NCBI GenBank assembly: GCA_003056145.1
Contig: LSNL01000002.1
Location: 1-36,368 of the forward strand
DNA length: 36,368 nucleotides
From: Parcubacteria group bacterium M10-OD1-1
Lineage (GTDB): Bacteria; Patescibacteriota; Minisyncoccia; Moranbacterales; UBA2206
Reading direction: 5' to 3'
The position numbers and the translations under genes were made by a program. This document shows positions 24,018-32,967 of this stretch, one piece after another (position 1 is the first letter of the stretch; every line of letters begins with the position of its first letter). The notes beneath the pieces were generated by a model. That model made no database searches. It worked only from the letters and a program-made list of their open reading frames with translations, and was not told where the DNA came from.

Positions 24018-25274
24018 ATGTCAAAAATACGCAACATTCAAGCAAGGGAAATTTTAGATTCTCGAGGTAATCCTACTATTGAAGTAGAAATTGAATTACA
24101 TTCTGGTTTAAAAGCTAAAGCGGGAGTTCCAAGTGGTGCTTCTACTGGAGCTTATGAAGCTGTAGAGCTTCGGGATGGTGATGCTAATCGTTATGGTGGA
24201 AAAGGAGTACTTAAGGCAATTAACAATATTAATGATAAAATTGCTAAAATAATCATCGGTACAGAAGTTAGAAGTCAAGAAGAAATAGATGAAAAAATGA
24301 TTAAATTAGATGGAACGGAAAATAAGTCTAATTTAGGAGCCAATGCTATTGTGGGAGTTTCTTTAGTCTGTGCTCGGGCAGCTGCAATGGAGCAAGAAAT
24401 TCCTTTATACAAATATATTGCTAAAACTTACGATTTTAGTTGCGAAAAATTCACTTTACCAATGCCGATGTTTAATATTTTAAACGGAGGTAAGCATAGT
24501 GATTCTGGATTAAGTATTCAAGAATATAAATTAGTTCCTAGTGGTGTTGAAAAGTTTAGCGAACAGCTACGAGCGGGCAGTGAAGTTTTTCACACGCTTT
24601 CTGGAATATTATCTAGTAACGGATTTTCTATTTCAGTTGGAGATGAAGGAGGTTTTGCTCCTAAATTAGAAAGTAACGCCAAAGCGCTTGAATTTATTAA
24701 TCTAGCGATTGAAAAGGCTGGATATAAAAAAGGCGTAGAGTTAAATATTGGGATTGATGCGGCCGCTAATTCTTTTTTTGATGAAAAAGAAGATAAATAT
24801 ATTTTCAAACCAGAGAACTCAATGCTAAATAAAGAAATGTTGATTAATATTTACAATGAATGGATTGATAAATATAATGTTATCTCTGTGGAGGATGGAT
24901 TAGATGAAAATGATTGGGATGGTTGGAAAATTATGAACGAGAAGATTGGAGGAAAGGTTATGACTATTGGAGATGATTTAATAGTTACTAATGTTAAACG
25001 TTTGGAAAAGGCTATCGCTAAAAAAGCTTGTAACGCTGTTTTAATTAAAACTAATCAAATCGGAAGCTTAAGTGAAACAGTTGAGTGTGTTAAGTTGGCT
25101 CAAAAAAATAAAATGAAAATTGTTATTTCTCATCGTAGTGGAGAAACAGTGGACGATTTTATTTCTGATTTAGCAGTCGGAGTTGGTGCTGAATATATGA
25201 AATCTGGATCTCTAAGTCGGGGAGAAAGAATCTGTAAATATAATCGGTTATTAAAAATAGAGAAAGAAGTATAA
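24018..25274 (+). CDS. eno: enolase
   Basis: Mg-dependent conversion of 2-phosphoglycerate to phosphoenolpyruvate; 418 aa, normal length. Motifs: RGNPTIEVEI, GVPSGASTGAYEAVELRDG (substrate loop), ILNGGKHSDSGLSIQEY, SVGDEGGFAP, VEDGLDENDWDGW, GDDLIVTN, the signature LIKTNQIGSLSETVE and SHRSGETVDDFISDLAVG. Catalytic Lys and metal-binding Asp/Glu contexts are all present. The usual N in ILNGGxHADN is replaced by the GGKHSDSG variant, an uncommon but tolerated change. Starts without SD after a long AT-rich leader. Confidence 0.97.
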   Translation: MSKIRNIQAREILDSRGNPTIEVEIELHSGLKAKAGVPSGASTGAYEAVELRDGDANRYGGKGVLKAINNINDKIAKIIIGTEVRSQEEIDEKMIKLDGTENKSNLGANAIVGVSLVCARAAAMEQEIPLYKYIAKTYDFSCEKFTLPMPMFNILNGGKHSDSGLSIQEYKLVPSGVEKFSEQLRAGSEVFHTLSGILSSNGFSISVGDEGGFAPKLESNAKALEFINLAIEKAGYKKGVELNIGIDAAANSFFDEKEDKYIFKPENSMLNKEMLINIYNEWIDKYNVISVEDGLDENDWDGWKIMNEKIGGKVMTIGDDLIVTNVKRLEKAIAKKACNAVLIKTNQIGSLSETVECVKLAQKNKMKIVISHRSGETVDDFISDLAVGVGAEYMKSGSLSRGERICKYNRLLKIEKEV

Positions 25275-25365
25275 ATCAAGACTACAGAAAAAACTAAAAT
25301 TCTCTGATTAAATTTTTTTAGAAAAACTTATTAAGTGTTTTAATAAAAATTAAAATCAATTAAAA

Positions 25366-26916
25366 ATGATAAAATCTAAGAGCCCTACTTTACTAGTTAT
25401 TTTAGATGGTTATGGTATCGGGAGAGCTTCAAAATATAACGCAGTAACCTTAGCTAAAAGGCCTAATCTAGATCGGCTTTTTGAACTTTATCCTTCTACT
25501 CAATTAGGAGCTACTGGTAAAGATGTTGGACTAGAGGATAATAAAATGAGTGGTTCTGAGGCTGGGCATATGAATATTGGTGCTGGTCGAACTGTTCATC
25601 AGGATTCTTATTATATAACTGAAAGTATTAAAAACGGAGATTTTTTTATGAATCCAGCTATTTTGGGAGCGTTTCATCGTTTGAAAAATACTGATGGAGA
25701 TTGTCACCTTATGGGATTAATGGGTAACTATGATAGTCCTCACAGCGATCCAGATCATTTTCGGGCGATTCTTAAATTAGCAAAAGACAAAGGAGTAAAA
25801 GAGGTCTATTGCCATTTATTTACTGACGGTCGGGATTCTTATCCAAGAAGTGCTAAAAAACATTTAAAAGCCTTTCAAAAAATTATCAGAGAAGAGGGTA
25901 TCGGTAGGATTGCGAGTTTGAGTGGTAGATTTTATGCTATGGATCGAGCTAAAAATTGGGATCGTTTAACCAAAGCTTATAATGCAATCGTTTTAGCAGA
26001 AGGAGAAAAAGCTAGAACTCCTGAAGAGGCAATTGAAAAAGCTTATCAAAATAATTTAACTGATGAGTATCTTTTACCGACGGTTATTTATGGAAAAAAT
26101 GGACCAGTGGCTCAAATTAAAGAAGAAGATAGCGTTATTTTTTTTAATTTACGATCTGATAGGGCTAGACAATTTTCTAAGCTATTTGTTGCTAGTCATC
26201 AGCAAGAAATTAGTCAAGATGATATGCCAATGATAAAACATCTTAAGAATTTATATTTTGTGGCATTAACTGATTTTGGACCAGATTTAAATGTGCATAC
26301 TGTTTGGAGAGGACATACTTTAATGGGGACGTTGCCAATGTCACTAGGAAAATCCAAACAACTATATATTGCTGAATCGGAAAAGTACGCCCATATTACT
26401 TATTTTCTTAATGGTGGTTATGCAGATCCAGTTAATGACGAAGATAGAATAATGATTCCTTCTCCAAAGATTAGTTCTTATGCTAAGATACCCCAGATGT
26501 CAGCGAGAAAAATAACTCAAACAGTAGTAGAAAAACTACAAGCTGAAGCTTATGATTTTTATGCTATTAATTTTGCTAATGCTGATATGGTTGGACATAC
26601 TGGAGATTTAAAAGCGACGATTAAGGCTTGCGAAGTTTTGGATCAGCAAATTGAAATTTTAGCAAAAAAAGTTTTACGCCAACAAGGAAGGTTAATTATT
26701 ACAGCTGATCATGGGAATGCAGAAGATTTATTTGATGAAAAAGTAGGGCAAGCTAATACTTTTCATACCAAAAATCCAGTACCCTTTTTGTTGGTAGGAG
26801 ATGAGTTTAAAGGTAAAAAATTAAAAACAGACGGAGTTTTAGGTAATATTGCACCGACTATTTTAGAAATATTAGATATTGAAAAACCTCAAAAAATGTT
26901 AACAGGATTGTTATAA
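25366..26916 (+). CDS. gpmI: 2,3-bisphosphoglycerate-independent phosphoglycerate mutase
   Basis: Mn-dependent mutase interconverting 3- and 2-phosphoglycerate, 516 aa. The alkaline-phosphatase-like domain begins TLLVILDGYGIG (metal ligand D14) and has the phosphoserine nucleophile S64 in SGSEAGHMNIGAGR. The inserted transferase domain includes HLFTDGRDSYPRSAKKHL and SLSGRFYAMDR. The end of the phosphatase domain shows NFANADMVGHTGDL and ITADHGNAED with the remaining metal ligands. Follows eno and completes lower glycolysis with pgk. Confidence 0.97.
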   Translation: MIKSKSPTLLVILDGYGIGRASKYNAVTLAKRPNLDRLFELYPSTQLGATGKDVGLEDNKMSGSEAGHMNIGAGRTVHQDSYYITESIKNGDFFMNPAILGAFHRLKNTDGDCHLMGLMGNYDSPHSDPDHFRAILKLAKDKGVKEVYCHLFTDGRDSYPRSAKKHLKAFQKIIREEGIGRIASLSGRFYAMDRAKNWDRLTKAYNAIVLAEGEKARTPEEAIEKAYQNNLTDEYLLPTVIYGKNGPVAQIKEEDSVIFFNLRSDRARQFSKLFVASHQQEISQDDMPMIKHLKNLYFVALTDFGPDLNVHTVWRGHTLMGTLPMSLGKSKQLYIAESEKYAHITYFLNGGYADPVNDEDRIMIPSPKISSYAKIPQMSARKITQTVVEKLQAEAYDFYAINFANADMVGHTGDLKATIKACEVLDQQIEILAKKVLRQQGRLIITADHGNAEDLFDEKVGQANTFHTKNPVPFLLVGDEFKGKKLKTDGVLGNIAPTILEILDIEKPQKMLTGLL

Positions 26917-27011
26917 AAATATCAAAGTAAAACAATTAAAGGAAAGATAAAAATAAATTAAAATAAGTGCCGAGTTAGCTTAAATAATTTTTTAAAGTAA
27001 TTTAATTAAAT

Positions 27012-28013
27012 ATGAAAAATCAAGTTTTATGCTTAGGATCAGCTGGTAAGGATATTTTTTTTCCTACAACTGAAGGTCAAGTAGTAGAAACGCCAGATGA
27101 TTTAATGTCTCAAAAAAAATTTATTTTTGAATTAGGAGCTAAATATAAAATTCAAGAAAGGTATGAAGCCTTAGGTGGCTCAGCCGCAAATGTAGCAGTA
27201 GGACTAGTAAAATTAGGTATTTCTGTTGCTTGTGCTTCAGTGATTGGGGATGATTTAATCAGTATTTGGATTAGAGAAGAATTAAGAAAGAATAAAGTAG
27301 ATCTGAGTTTAATAAAAGTTCAAGAGAAAGCTAAAAGTGATTTATCGGCTATTATTGTAGATTATAGAAGCGCTGATAGAACTATTTTTTCTAACCGGGG
27401 TCTAAATGGAAAATTGGAGTTAGAGGCGGAAAATTTTCGCGAGGTAGAATGGATTTTTCTAGGCGATATTAGTGGAAAATGGGAAGACCAATTAGAAGAT
27501 ATTATTCAATTAGCCAAGGAAGAAAATAAAAAAATAGCTTTTAATCCCAGGGGAGTGCATATTCAAGAAGATCCGGTAGAAATTATTAAGGCTGTTTCAC
27601 TGTGTGAAATATTATTTGTTAATAAAGATGAAGCGATGGCAATTATTTCTCAAGTAGATAAAAATATTTCTGCTCAAAATTTAAATCAGGAAGAATTTCT
27701 GTTGAAAAAGTTTCAAGAATTAGAAGTAGAAGTGGTAGTCATTACTGATGGGAAAAGAGGAGCTTGGGCAATGAATAAAAACGGAATAGTCTCGGCTAAT
27801 GGATTAGGAGTATCAGCGGTTGATTCTACTGGAGCAGGAGACTCTTTTGCTAGTGGATTTTTAGCTGCTTATATCAAAAGTAAGGATATTTCTGAATGTC
27901 TTCAATGGGGAATTGCTAATAGTAGTAATGAAGTTCAATTTTATGGTTCTATTGATGGACTTTTGGGTGAAGAAGAAATGGAAAAAAAATCAAAAGATGT
28001 AATATTACAATAA
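27012..28013 (+). CDS. PfkB-family sugar or nucleoside kinase
   Basis: A ribokinase-fold kinase of 333 aa. Signature 1 is at 54-69 (LGGSAANVAVGLVKLG); signature 2, DSTGAGDSFASGF (271-283), has catalytic base D277. Substrate could be a ketose phosphate, ribose, adenosine or a similar molecule. The neighbours are glycolytic and CPR genomes often lack a normal 6-phosphofructokinase, so a PFK-like role is an attractive but untested guess. The N-terminus carries an insertion (about 20-50, including TPDDLMSQKKFIFELGAKYK) before the GG motif. Twenty-four bp before the acetyl-CoA synthetase gene. Confidence 0.85.
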   Translation: MKNQVLCLGSAGKDIFFPTTEGQVVETPDDLMSQKKFIFELGAKYKIQERYEALGGSAANVAVGLVKLGISVACASVIGDDLISIWIREELRKNKVDLSLIKVQEKAKSDLSAIIVDYRSADRTIFSNRGLNGKLELEAENFREVEWIFLGDISGKWEDQLEDIIQLAKEENKKIAFNPRGVHIQEDPVEIIKAVSLCEILFVNKDEAMAIISQVDKNISAQNLNQEEFLLKKFQELEVEVVVITDGKRGAWAMNKNGIVSANGLGVSAVDSTGAGDSFASGFLAAYIKSKDISECLQWGIANSSNEVQFYGSIDGLLGEEEMEKKSKDVILQ

Positions 28014-28037
28014 AATAATTTAATAAATATATTTTTT

Positions 28038-30110
28038 ATGAAATTAGAAAAACTTTTTAATCCTCAATCAATTGCGATTGTCGGTGCTTCAGCCGAACAA
28101 GGAAAAGTGGGAAATGCGATTACAAAAAATATCTTAAATTTAGGTTATGCTGGGGAAGTATTTCTAGTAAATCCGAAACACGATGAAGTCTTGGAAAAAA
28201 AATGTTACCATAGTCTTTCTGATATAGAATCAGAGGTTGATTTAGCCGTAGTTGCTATTCCAGCTAAATTTGTTTTGGGCGAAATTGAAAAAAATGCAGA
28301 TAGGATAAAAAATTATGTAATTATTTCCGCAGGTTTTTCTGAAACTGGAAAAGAAGGAAAGGAATTTGAGGAAAAGCTGTTAACATTAGCGCAGAAAAAA
28401 AATCTTAATATTTTAGGTCCGAATTGTTTGGGTTTCATTGTCCCTGCGAATAAATTAAATAACTCTTTTGCAGGCGGAATGCCTCATACTGGAAATATAT
28501 CTTTTATTACTCAGTCGGGAGCGTTAGCGGTGGCAATTATGGACATTGCTAAAAAAGAGGGGATTGCTTTCTCTAATATAATTTCAGTTGGTAACAAAAT
28601 GCAAATTGGAGAATCAGAACTTTTAGAGTTTATGGAGAATGATGATAAAACGGAATTTATTTTTATGTATTTAGAAGGTATTAAAGATGGTTTAAAATTT
28701 GAAAGAATAGCCAAGAGAGTGGCTAGAAAAAAACCAGTAATTATTCTTAAAGCTGGACGAAATGAGAGAACTCAAAAGGCTATTTCTTCGCATACCGGGG
28801 CTTTAGCTGGGAATGATGAAATTATTTCTGCTGTTTTTAACAATACGGGGATTGTTAGAGTCGCTAGCTTAGAAGAACTTTTTGATTTATTTAAGATAGT
28901 CAAGATGAAAAAGAAAATCACAAATGAAAACACAGTGGTTCTTACTAACGCTGGAGGTGTGGGTGTTTTGAGTGCTGATGCGTTTGGTGGAAAAAATATC
29001 AAGCTAGCAGAATTGAAAGATGAGATAAAAGAAAAAATAAAAGAAAATCTACCCAAGGAAGCTTCAGTGGAAAATCCGATAGATTTATTGGGAGACGCTC
29101 AAGAGGATAGATATGAAAAAACGTTGGAAATTATTTCTAATCTCAAAAATATTGGTTCAGTTATCTGCATTTTAACGCCACAAGATCAGACTCCTGTGGA
29201 AAAAATTGCTGACAAACTTATTGAATTTAAAAACAAGACGGGAAAGCTTGTGGTAGCGGTGTTTTTGGGTGGAGAGCGAGTGGAAAGCGCGATTGCTAAG
29301 ATGAGAGAGAATAATATTAGTAATTTTCAGTTCCCAGAAAAAGCTATTTTTGCTATGGATAAATATTTTAAATGGAATTTGTATGCTTCTTCAATAAATA
29401 AAAATTTCGAATATAAAATTAATGAAAGACGAAAAAAAGAAGCGGAGGCTATAATTGAAAAAGCTAAAAAAGAGAAAAGAAAAGCGCTCTATTTTTCTGA
29501 GGCAAGGGAGATTATGGAAATGTACGGAGTAAATACCGTGCCAATCATCAATATTTACCCAGGTAAAAAAGTTAATAGTAGTTTGACTCCTTTCAGATAC
29601 CCAGTCGTTTTGAAAGTGGATGACGATAAAGTTTTACACAAGACTGATCGACAAGGAGTAGTTTTGAATATTAAGGATGAAAAACAATTGGAAAAATCAA
29701 TTTCGCAGATGCAAAGAGATTTTCCTAATAGTAGATTAATTGTTGAATCTATGGTTTCTAAGGGAATGGAACTTATTATTGGAATTAAACGAGATGAGGT
29801 TTTTGGTCCTGTCATTATATATGGTCTGGGTGGAATTTATACGGAATTTTTAAAACTAGTAGATTATTTAATTCTTCCACTGGAGGCTTCCCAAATTCAA
29901 GAGTCTTTATTGAAAGGAAAATTAGGATTTTTGTTTAATGGAGCACGCGGACAAAATCCATATGATGTAAAAGATCTTTCTGAATTATTCTTCGGTGTCA
30001 GTTCCTTGGCACTAGAAGTTTCTCAGATAAGAGAATTTGATATCAATCCAGTGATTACTTACAATAACGGGAAAAAATCTCTGGCTGTGGATGTGAAAAT
30101 CATTCTTTGA
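28038..30110 (+). CDS. acd: ADP-forming acetyl-CoA synthetase, fused alpha-beta
   Basis: Converts acyl-CoA, ADP and phosphate to acid, ATP and CoA, a substrate-level ATP source in archaea and many CPR bacteria. 690 aa. N-terminal CoA-binding Rossmann domain (SIAIVGASAEQGKVGN, about 11-26), succinyl-CoA-ligase-like domains with phosphohistidine H252 in SSHTGALAGND, then the ATP-grasp beta part from about 460 (YPVVLKVDDDKVLHKTD, with a GGIYTEFLKL loop). Alpha and beta are one chain, as in the fused forms. It ends in TGA. Placed after gpmI and the PfkB kinase, it fits a fermentative route to acetate. Confidence 0.94.
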   Translation: MKLEKLFNPQSIAIVGASAEQGKVGNAITKNILNLGYAGEVFLVNPKHDEVLEKKCYHSLSDIESEVDLAVVAIPAKFVLGEIEKNADRIKNYVIISAGFSETGKEGKEFEEKLLTLAQKKNLNILGPNCLGFIVPANKLNNSFAGGMPHTGNISFITQSGALAVAIMDIAKKEGIAFSNIISVGNKMQIGESELLEFMENDDKTEFIFMYLEGIKDGLKFERIAKRVARKKPVIILKAGRNERTQKAISSHTGALAGNDEIISAVFNNTGIVRVASLEELFDLFKIVKMKKKITNENTVVLTNAGGVGVLSADAFGGKNIKLAELKDEIKEKIKENLPKEASVENPIDLLGDAQEDRYEKTLEIISNLKNIGSVICILTPQDQTPVEKIADKLIEFKNKTGKLVVAVFLGGERVESAIAKMRENNISNFQFPEKAIFAMDKYFKWNLYASSINKNFEYKINERRKKEAEAIIEKAKKEKRKALYFSEAREIMEMYGVNTVPIINIYPGKKVNSSLTPFRYPVVLKVDDDKVLHKTDRQGVVLNIKDEKQLEKSISQMQRDFPNSRLIVESMVSKGMELIIGIKRDEVFGPVIIYGLGGIYTEFLKLVDYLILPLEASQIQESLLKGKLGFLFNGARGQNPYDVKDLSELFFGVSSLALEVSQIREFDINPVITYNNGKKSLAVDVKIIL

Positions 30111-30125
30111 TAAGAACAGAAAAAC

Positions 30126-30185
30126 TTGACTGAATGGGTTTGTTGTTATAAACTAAAAAGAATGCAATCTTGAACTTTTTTAGTT
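30126..30185 (+). promoter_or_regulatory. candidate promoter and AT-rich hairpin after acd
   Basis: TTGACT (30126-30131) and TATAAA (30147-30152) at a short 15-base spacing, overlapping an inverted repeat AACTAAAAA (30151-30159) with TTTTTAGTT (30177-30185). It could end acd transcription or attenuate the small gene at 30258; both are weak calls. Confidence 0.3.
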
Positions 30186-30257
30186 GATTTTGCTTCAAAA
30201 ATGTTCTTGGAAAAATATTTGTGAAGGGGGAAGAGGCAAAAAAGAGGAGATAGTCCT

Positions 30258-30449
30258 ATGAAAAAAATCATACAAAAGCTAAAGATACCATTGGATGTAG
30301 TTTCCTTCGGTTTTATTTTAGCCGGAGGATTTTGTTCGGACTGGTTTGAATGGAAAATTGCTTGTAGTTTTTCCTTTATTGGTTTAGTTTTAATTATTAT
30401 TGAAGTACGAACTAATCGCCGTCCTTCCCCTTATGCGAACAGGAAATAA
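30258..30449 (+). CDS. small two-helix membrane protein
   Basis: A 63-aa protein I do not recognise. A basic N-terminus (KKIIQKLK) precedes two hydrophobic stretches (about 13-29 and 33-48), and a basic tail (RTNRRPSPYANRK) follows. GAGGAG SD lies 8 bases upstream of the ATG, which is unusual in this window. The stop codon lies inside a perfect 13-bp hairpin. Located between the acetyl-CoA synthetase and the polysaccharide locus; no function can be assigned. Confidence 0.55.
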   Translation: MKKIIQKLKIPLDVVSFGFILAGGFCSDWFEWKIACSFSFIGLVLIIIEVRTNRRPSPYANRK

Positions 30450-30470
30450 TATTTCCTGTTCGCCCCCCCC
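30435..30470. terminator. perfect 13-bp hairpin across a stop codon, followed by C8
   Basis: GCGAACAGGAAAT (30435-30447), loop AAT, ATTTCCTGTTCGC (30451-30463). The stem holds the last codons and stop of the 30258 gene. It runs into a C8 tract (30463-30470) instead of a T-run, so it is not a standard intrinsic terminator; a T-rich stretch follows only after about 10 bases. Confidence 0.6.
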
Positions 30471-30597
30471 TCAAAGATATTTTCTTGCAATTTATTTTTT
30501 AAAAAAACTAATTTAGAATATAGTTTCTAACTTTTTTTGGATAGAATAGTGGTTGAATAAGTGACAATCTGTGTGTGGTTTGATTGAGTGTGATAAT

Positions 30598-30626
30598 TTG
30601 ACAATCAGACTCCGATATGTTATAAA
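30598..30626 (+). promoter_or_regulatory. strong promoter of the polysaccharide synthase operon
   Basis: TTGACA (30598-30603), a 17-base spacer, TATAAA (30621-30626) with TG one base before it (extended -10). TGACAATC occurs at 30562 and again at 30599 over the -35 box, a possible regulator site. Confidence 0.75.
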
Positions 30627-30659
30627 TAACAATTAACTTTATATGATCGTTAAATACTA

Positions 30660-32960
30660 ATGGATAATAAAACTGCAGGTAAGAAAAAGTATAAGCAGAT
30701 TTCTCGTGAAAAGCAATGGGGAACTGAATATCAAACATTACCACTATCCAATCTTCATAGCCAACCTTCAAGTTTTGCTATTGCTTTTAGTCGCCTCTCT
30801 GTAGTACTGACGATATTTTTTTGGGCGATGTATGTTGTTTCGGTTATCGTCCGCCAACTTTTTGATGGTCCGCAAAGCTATCAATTTACCATGGAAAGTT
30901 TTGGTTATCTAATTATTGTGACTTTTTTAACTTTCTCGGCATTAGTTTATTTAATTGCTCGGCAAGGTGCGTTTCAACGATTTAGTAGCCATATTCGTGT
31001 TCCGAGAGCTACGCTTGATAAATATTTTTTTACGCATCAGCCATCAATTACAGTTTTAATTCCTTCTTATAGCGAAGAGACTCAAGTTATCCGAAAAACA
31101 ATGTTATCTGTGGCATTGCAGGAGTATCCTAATATCAAAGTTGTTCTTTTAATTGATGATGATGCTTCAAAGATTTGTTCTGAGGATATGCTTCGGTTGG
31201 AAGCGACACGGGCTCTTGCTAGTGAAATTGAAACACTTTTAGCAATACCATACAAACGCTTTAAGAAAATATTGAAACGGTTTGAAGAGGCTAATCGGAA
31301 AAATAATATAATAATTAGTAAGGCCGTTGAAGAAATAGCTGCACAATATATTTGGGCAGCAAAGTGGCTAAATACATTAGCAGATAAAGAAGTAATTGAG
31401 GATCATGTAGATATATTTTTTGCTAATCAAGTATTGCGTGAACTTGCTGAAGATTTAAAACTTGTTGGAGAGGCATTAGTAGTTTCGCATAAAGAAGATG
31501 CACAAATTCCAGTTGATCGTCTAATGCAATTATATCGTAGGCTGGTACTAATATTTGGAGCGAACCTAGAGGTCTTTGAACGAAAAAAATATGCATCTTT
31601 ATCACATGAACTGAATAAGGCAATGAACATCAATTCATATATCGGATTGATGGGGGGTATGTATCAGCAGGAGCAAACACCAGATGGAATTGTTTTAGTA
31701 CCGACCATGAATCAATCCAATGCTGATATAATTATTAATGATAGTGAATTTATATTAACACTGGATGCTGACTCTATTTTGTTAAGAGAATACTGTTTGC
31801 GATTAGTCTATTTTTTACAGCAACCTGATAATGCAGATGTGGCTATTGCGCAGACTCCGTATTCTTCTTTTCGCGGAGCTCCTACGCGTGTCGAGCGTTT
31901 ATCTGGCGCTACAACAGATATTCAACATATTATTCATCAGGGGATGAGCTATTATGGTGCAACTTTTTGGGTAGGGGCTAATGCAATAATAAGAAAATGT
32001 GCTCTTGAAGATATAGTTGAAAAAAAATGGGTAGGTGGATTTGAAATTAAAAGATATGTGCAAGATCATACGGTCATAGAAGATACTGAATCAAGTATTG
32101 ATTTGGCGATTCATGATTGGAAATTAGTTAATTATCCGGAGCGTTTGAGTTATAGTGCAACACCGCCTGACTTCGGTTCTTTAGTGATACAGCGTCGTCG
32201 GTGGGCTAATGGAGGACTTCTCATACTTCCGAAGCTATGGACATTGATTCGTAAACGCAAAAATAAAGGTAATCCTATATCAAAAACCGAATTCATAATC
32301 AGACTGAACTATATGACCTCTATTGCTTGGTCAAATATTGGTTTGATATTTCTTTTAATTTATCCCTATGATGGAAGATTATTAAGTCCGTTGATACTTC
32401 TTGCGGCGGTACCTTATTTTTTAGCTATGGCTATTGATTTAAGATATTGCCGTTATAAATATAGTGATATTATTCGTATCTATGGTTTCAATTTAATATT
32501 ACTTCCAGTGAATATTGCAGGAACGCTTAAGTCGCTTGAACAGGCATTGACCACTAAGAAGACACCGTTCGCTAGAACTCCTAAAGTTAAAAATCGAACA
32601 TCCGCAGCGTTGCCGTATGTGCTTTCACCTTTACTTATTGTTGGTTTTTCTTTATTCACATTAGGGCGTAATATTCAAGGAGAAGATTGGGGGAATGCAG
32701 CGTTTGCTGGTTTTAATGCTTTTACATCTATCTGGGCTATTTTTTCATACATTGGAATTAAAAACTTATTTATTGATATTTGGATCGGATTGATAGATTT
32801 ACTTTATGTTGATACTCCTCCTAATAATATAAGCCAAAAATCAAATAAAAATGAATCAGAATTAAATTGGAAAAGTGTGTTGTATCATGGAGAATCAAAT
32901 GGGATAGTTCCTCATGAAGCTACAAAAGAGGTGATAATAAATAAAAAACGAACCACATAA
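30660..32960 (+). CDS. processive family-2 glycosyltransferase (BcsA/chitin-synthase-like)
   Basis: A 766-aa membrane polysaccharide synthase. Two membrane segments (about 42-64 and 82-100) precede the GT-A domain; four or more follow (about 555-700). The full processive-synthase set is visible: D166-D168 in LLIDDDA, TLDADS (D369, D371), IEDTE (D475) and QRRRW (511-515). The gap between the first Asp motif and DxD is about 200 residues, against roughly 70 in BcsA; the extra part (about 172-350) is highly charged and helical. No PilZ domain. The GH18 gene follows after 7 bp, so a GlcNAc-based beta-glycan is the favoured product, although cellulose or another glycan is possible. No SD; a strong promoter and a leader of about 27 nt. 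Less AT-biased than the glycolysis genes, which suggests transfer. Confidence 0.88.
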   Translation: MDNKTAGKKKYKQISREKQWGTEYQTLPLSNLHSQPSSFAIAFSRLSVVLTIFFWAMYVVSVIVRQLFDGPQSYQFTMESFGYLIIVTFLTFSALVYLIARQGAFQRFSSHIRVPRATLDKYFFTHQPSITVLIPSYSEETQVIRKTMLSVALQEYPNIKVVLLIDDDASKICSEDMLRLEATRALASEIETLLAIPYKRFKKILKRFEEANRKNNIIISKAVEEIAAQYIWAAKWLNTLADKEVIEDHVDIFFANQVLRELAEDLKLVGEALVVSHKEDAQIPVDRLMQLYRRLVLIFGANLEVFERKKYASLSHELNKAMNINSYIGLMGGMYQQEQTPDGIVLVPTMNQSNADIIINDSEFILTLDADSILLREYCLRLVYFLQQPDNADVAIAQTPYSSFRGAPTRVERLSGATTDIQHIIHQGMSYYGATFWVGANAIIRKCALEDIVEKKWVGGFEIKRYVQDHTVIEDTESSIDLAIHDWKLVNYPERLSYSATPPDFGSLVIQRRRWANGGLLILPKLWTLIRKRKNKGNPISKTEFIIRLNYMTSIAWSNIGLIFLLIYPYDGRLLSPLILLAAVPYFLAMAIDLRYCRYKYSDIIRIYGFNLILLPVNIAGTLKSLEQALTTKKTPFARTPKVKNRTSAALPYVLSPLLIVGFSLFTLGRNIQGEDWGNAAFAGFNAFTSIWAIFSYIGIKNLFIDIWIGLIDLLYVDTPPNNISQKSNKNESELNWKSVLYHGESNGIVPHEATKEVIINKKRTT

Positions 32961-32967
32961 ATATAAT

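Noticed and set aside
30508-30771. Minus-strand frame across the polysaccharide operon promoter
   Set aside because: It covers a near-consensus promoter and the synthase start; no family resemblance.
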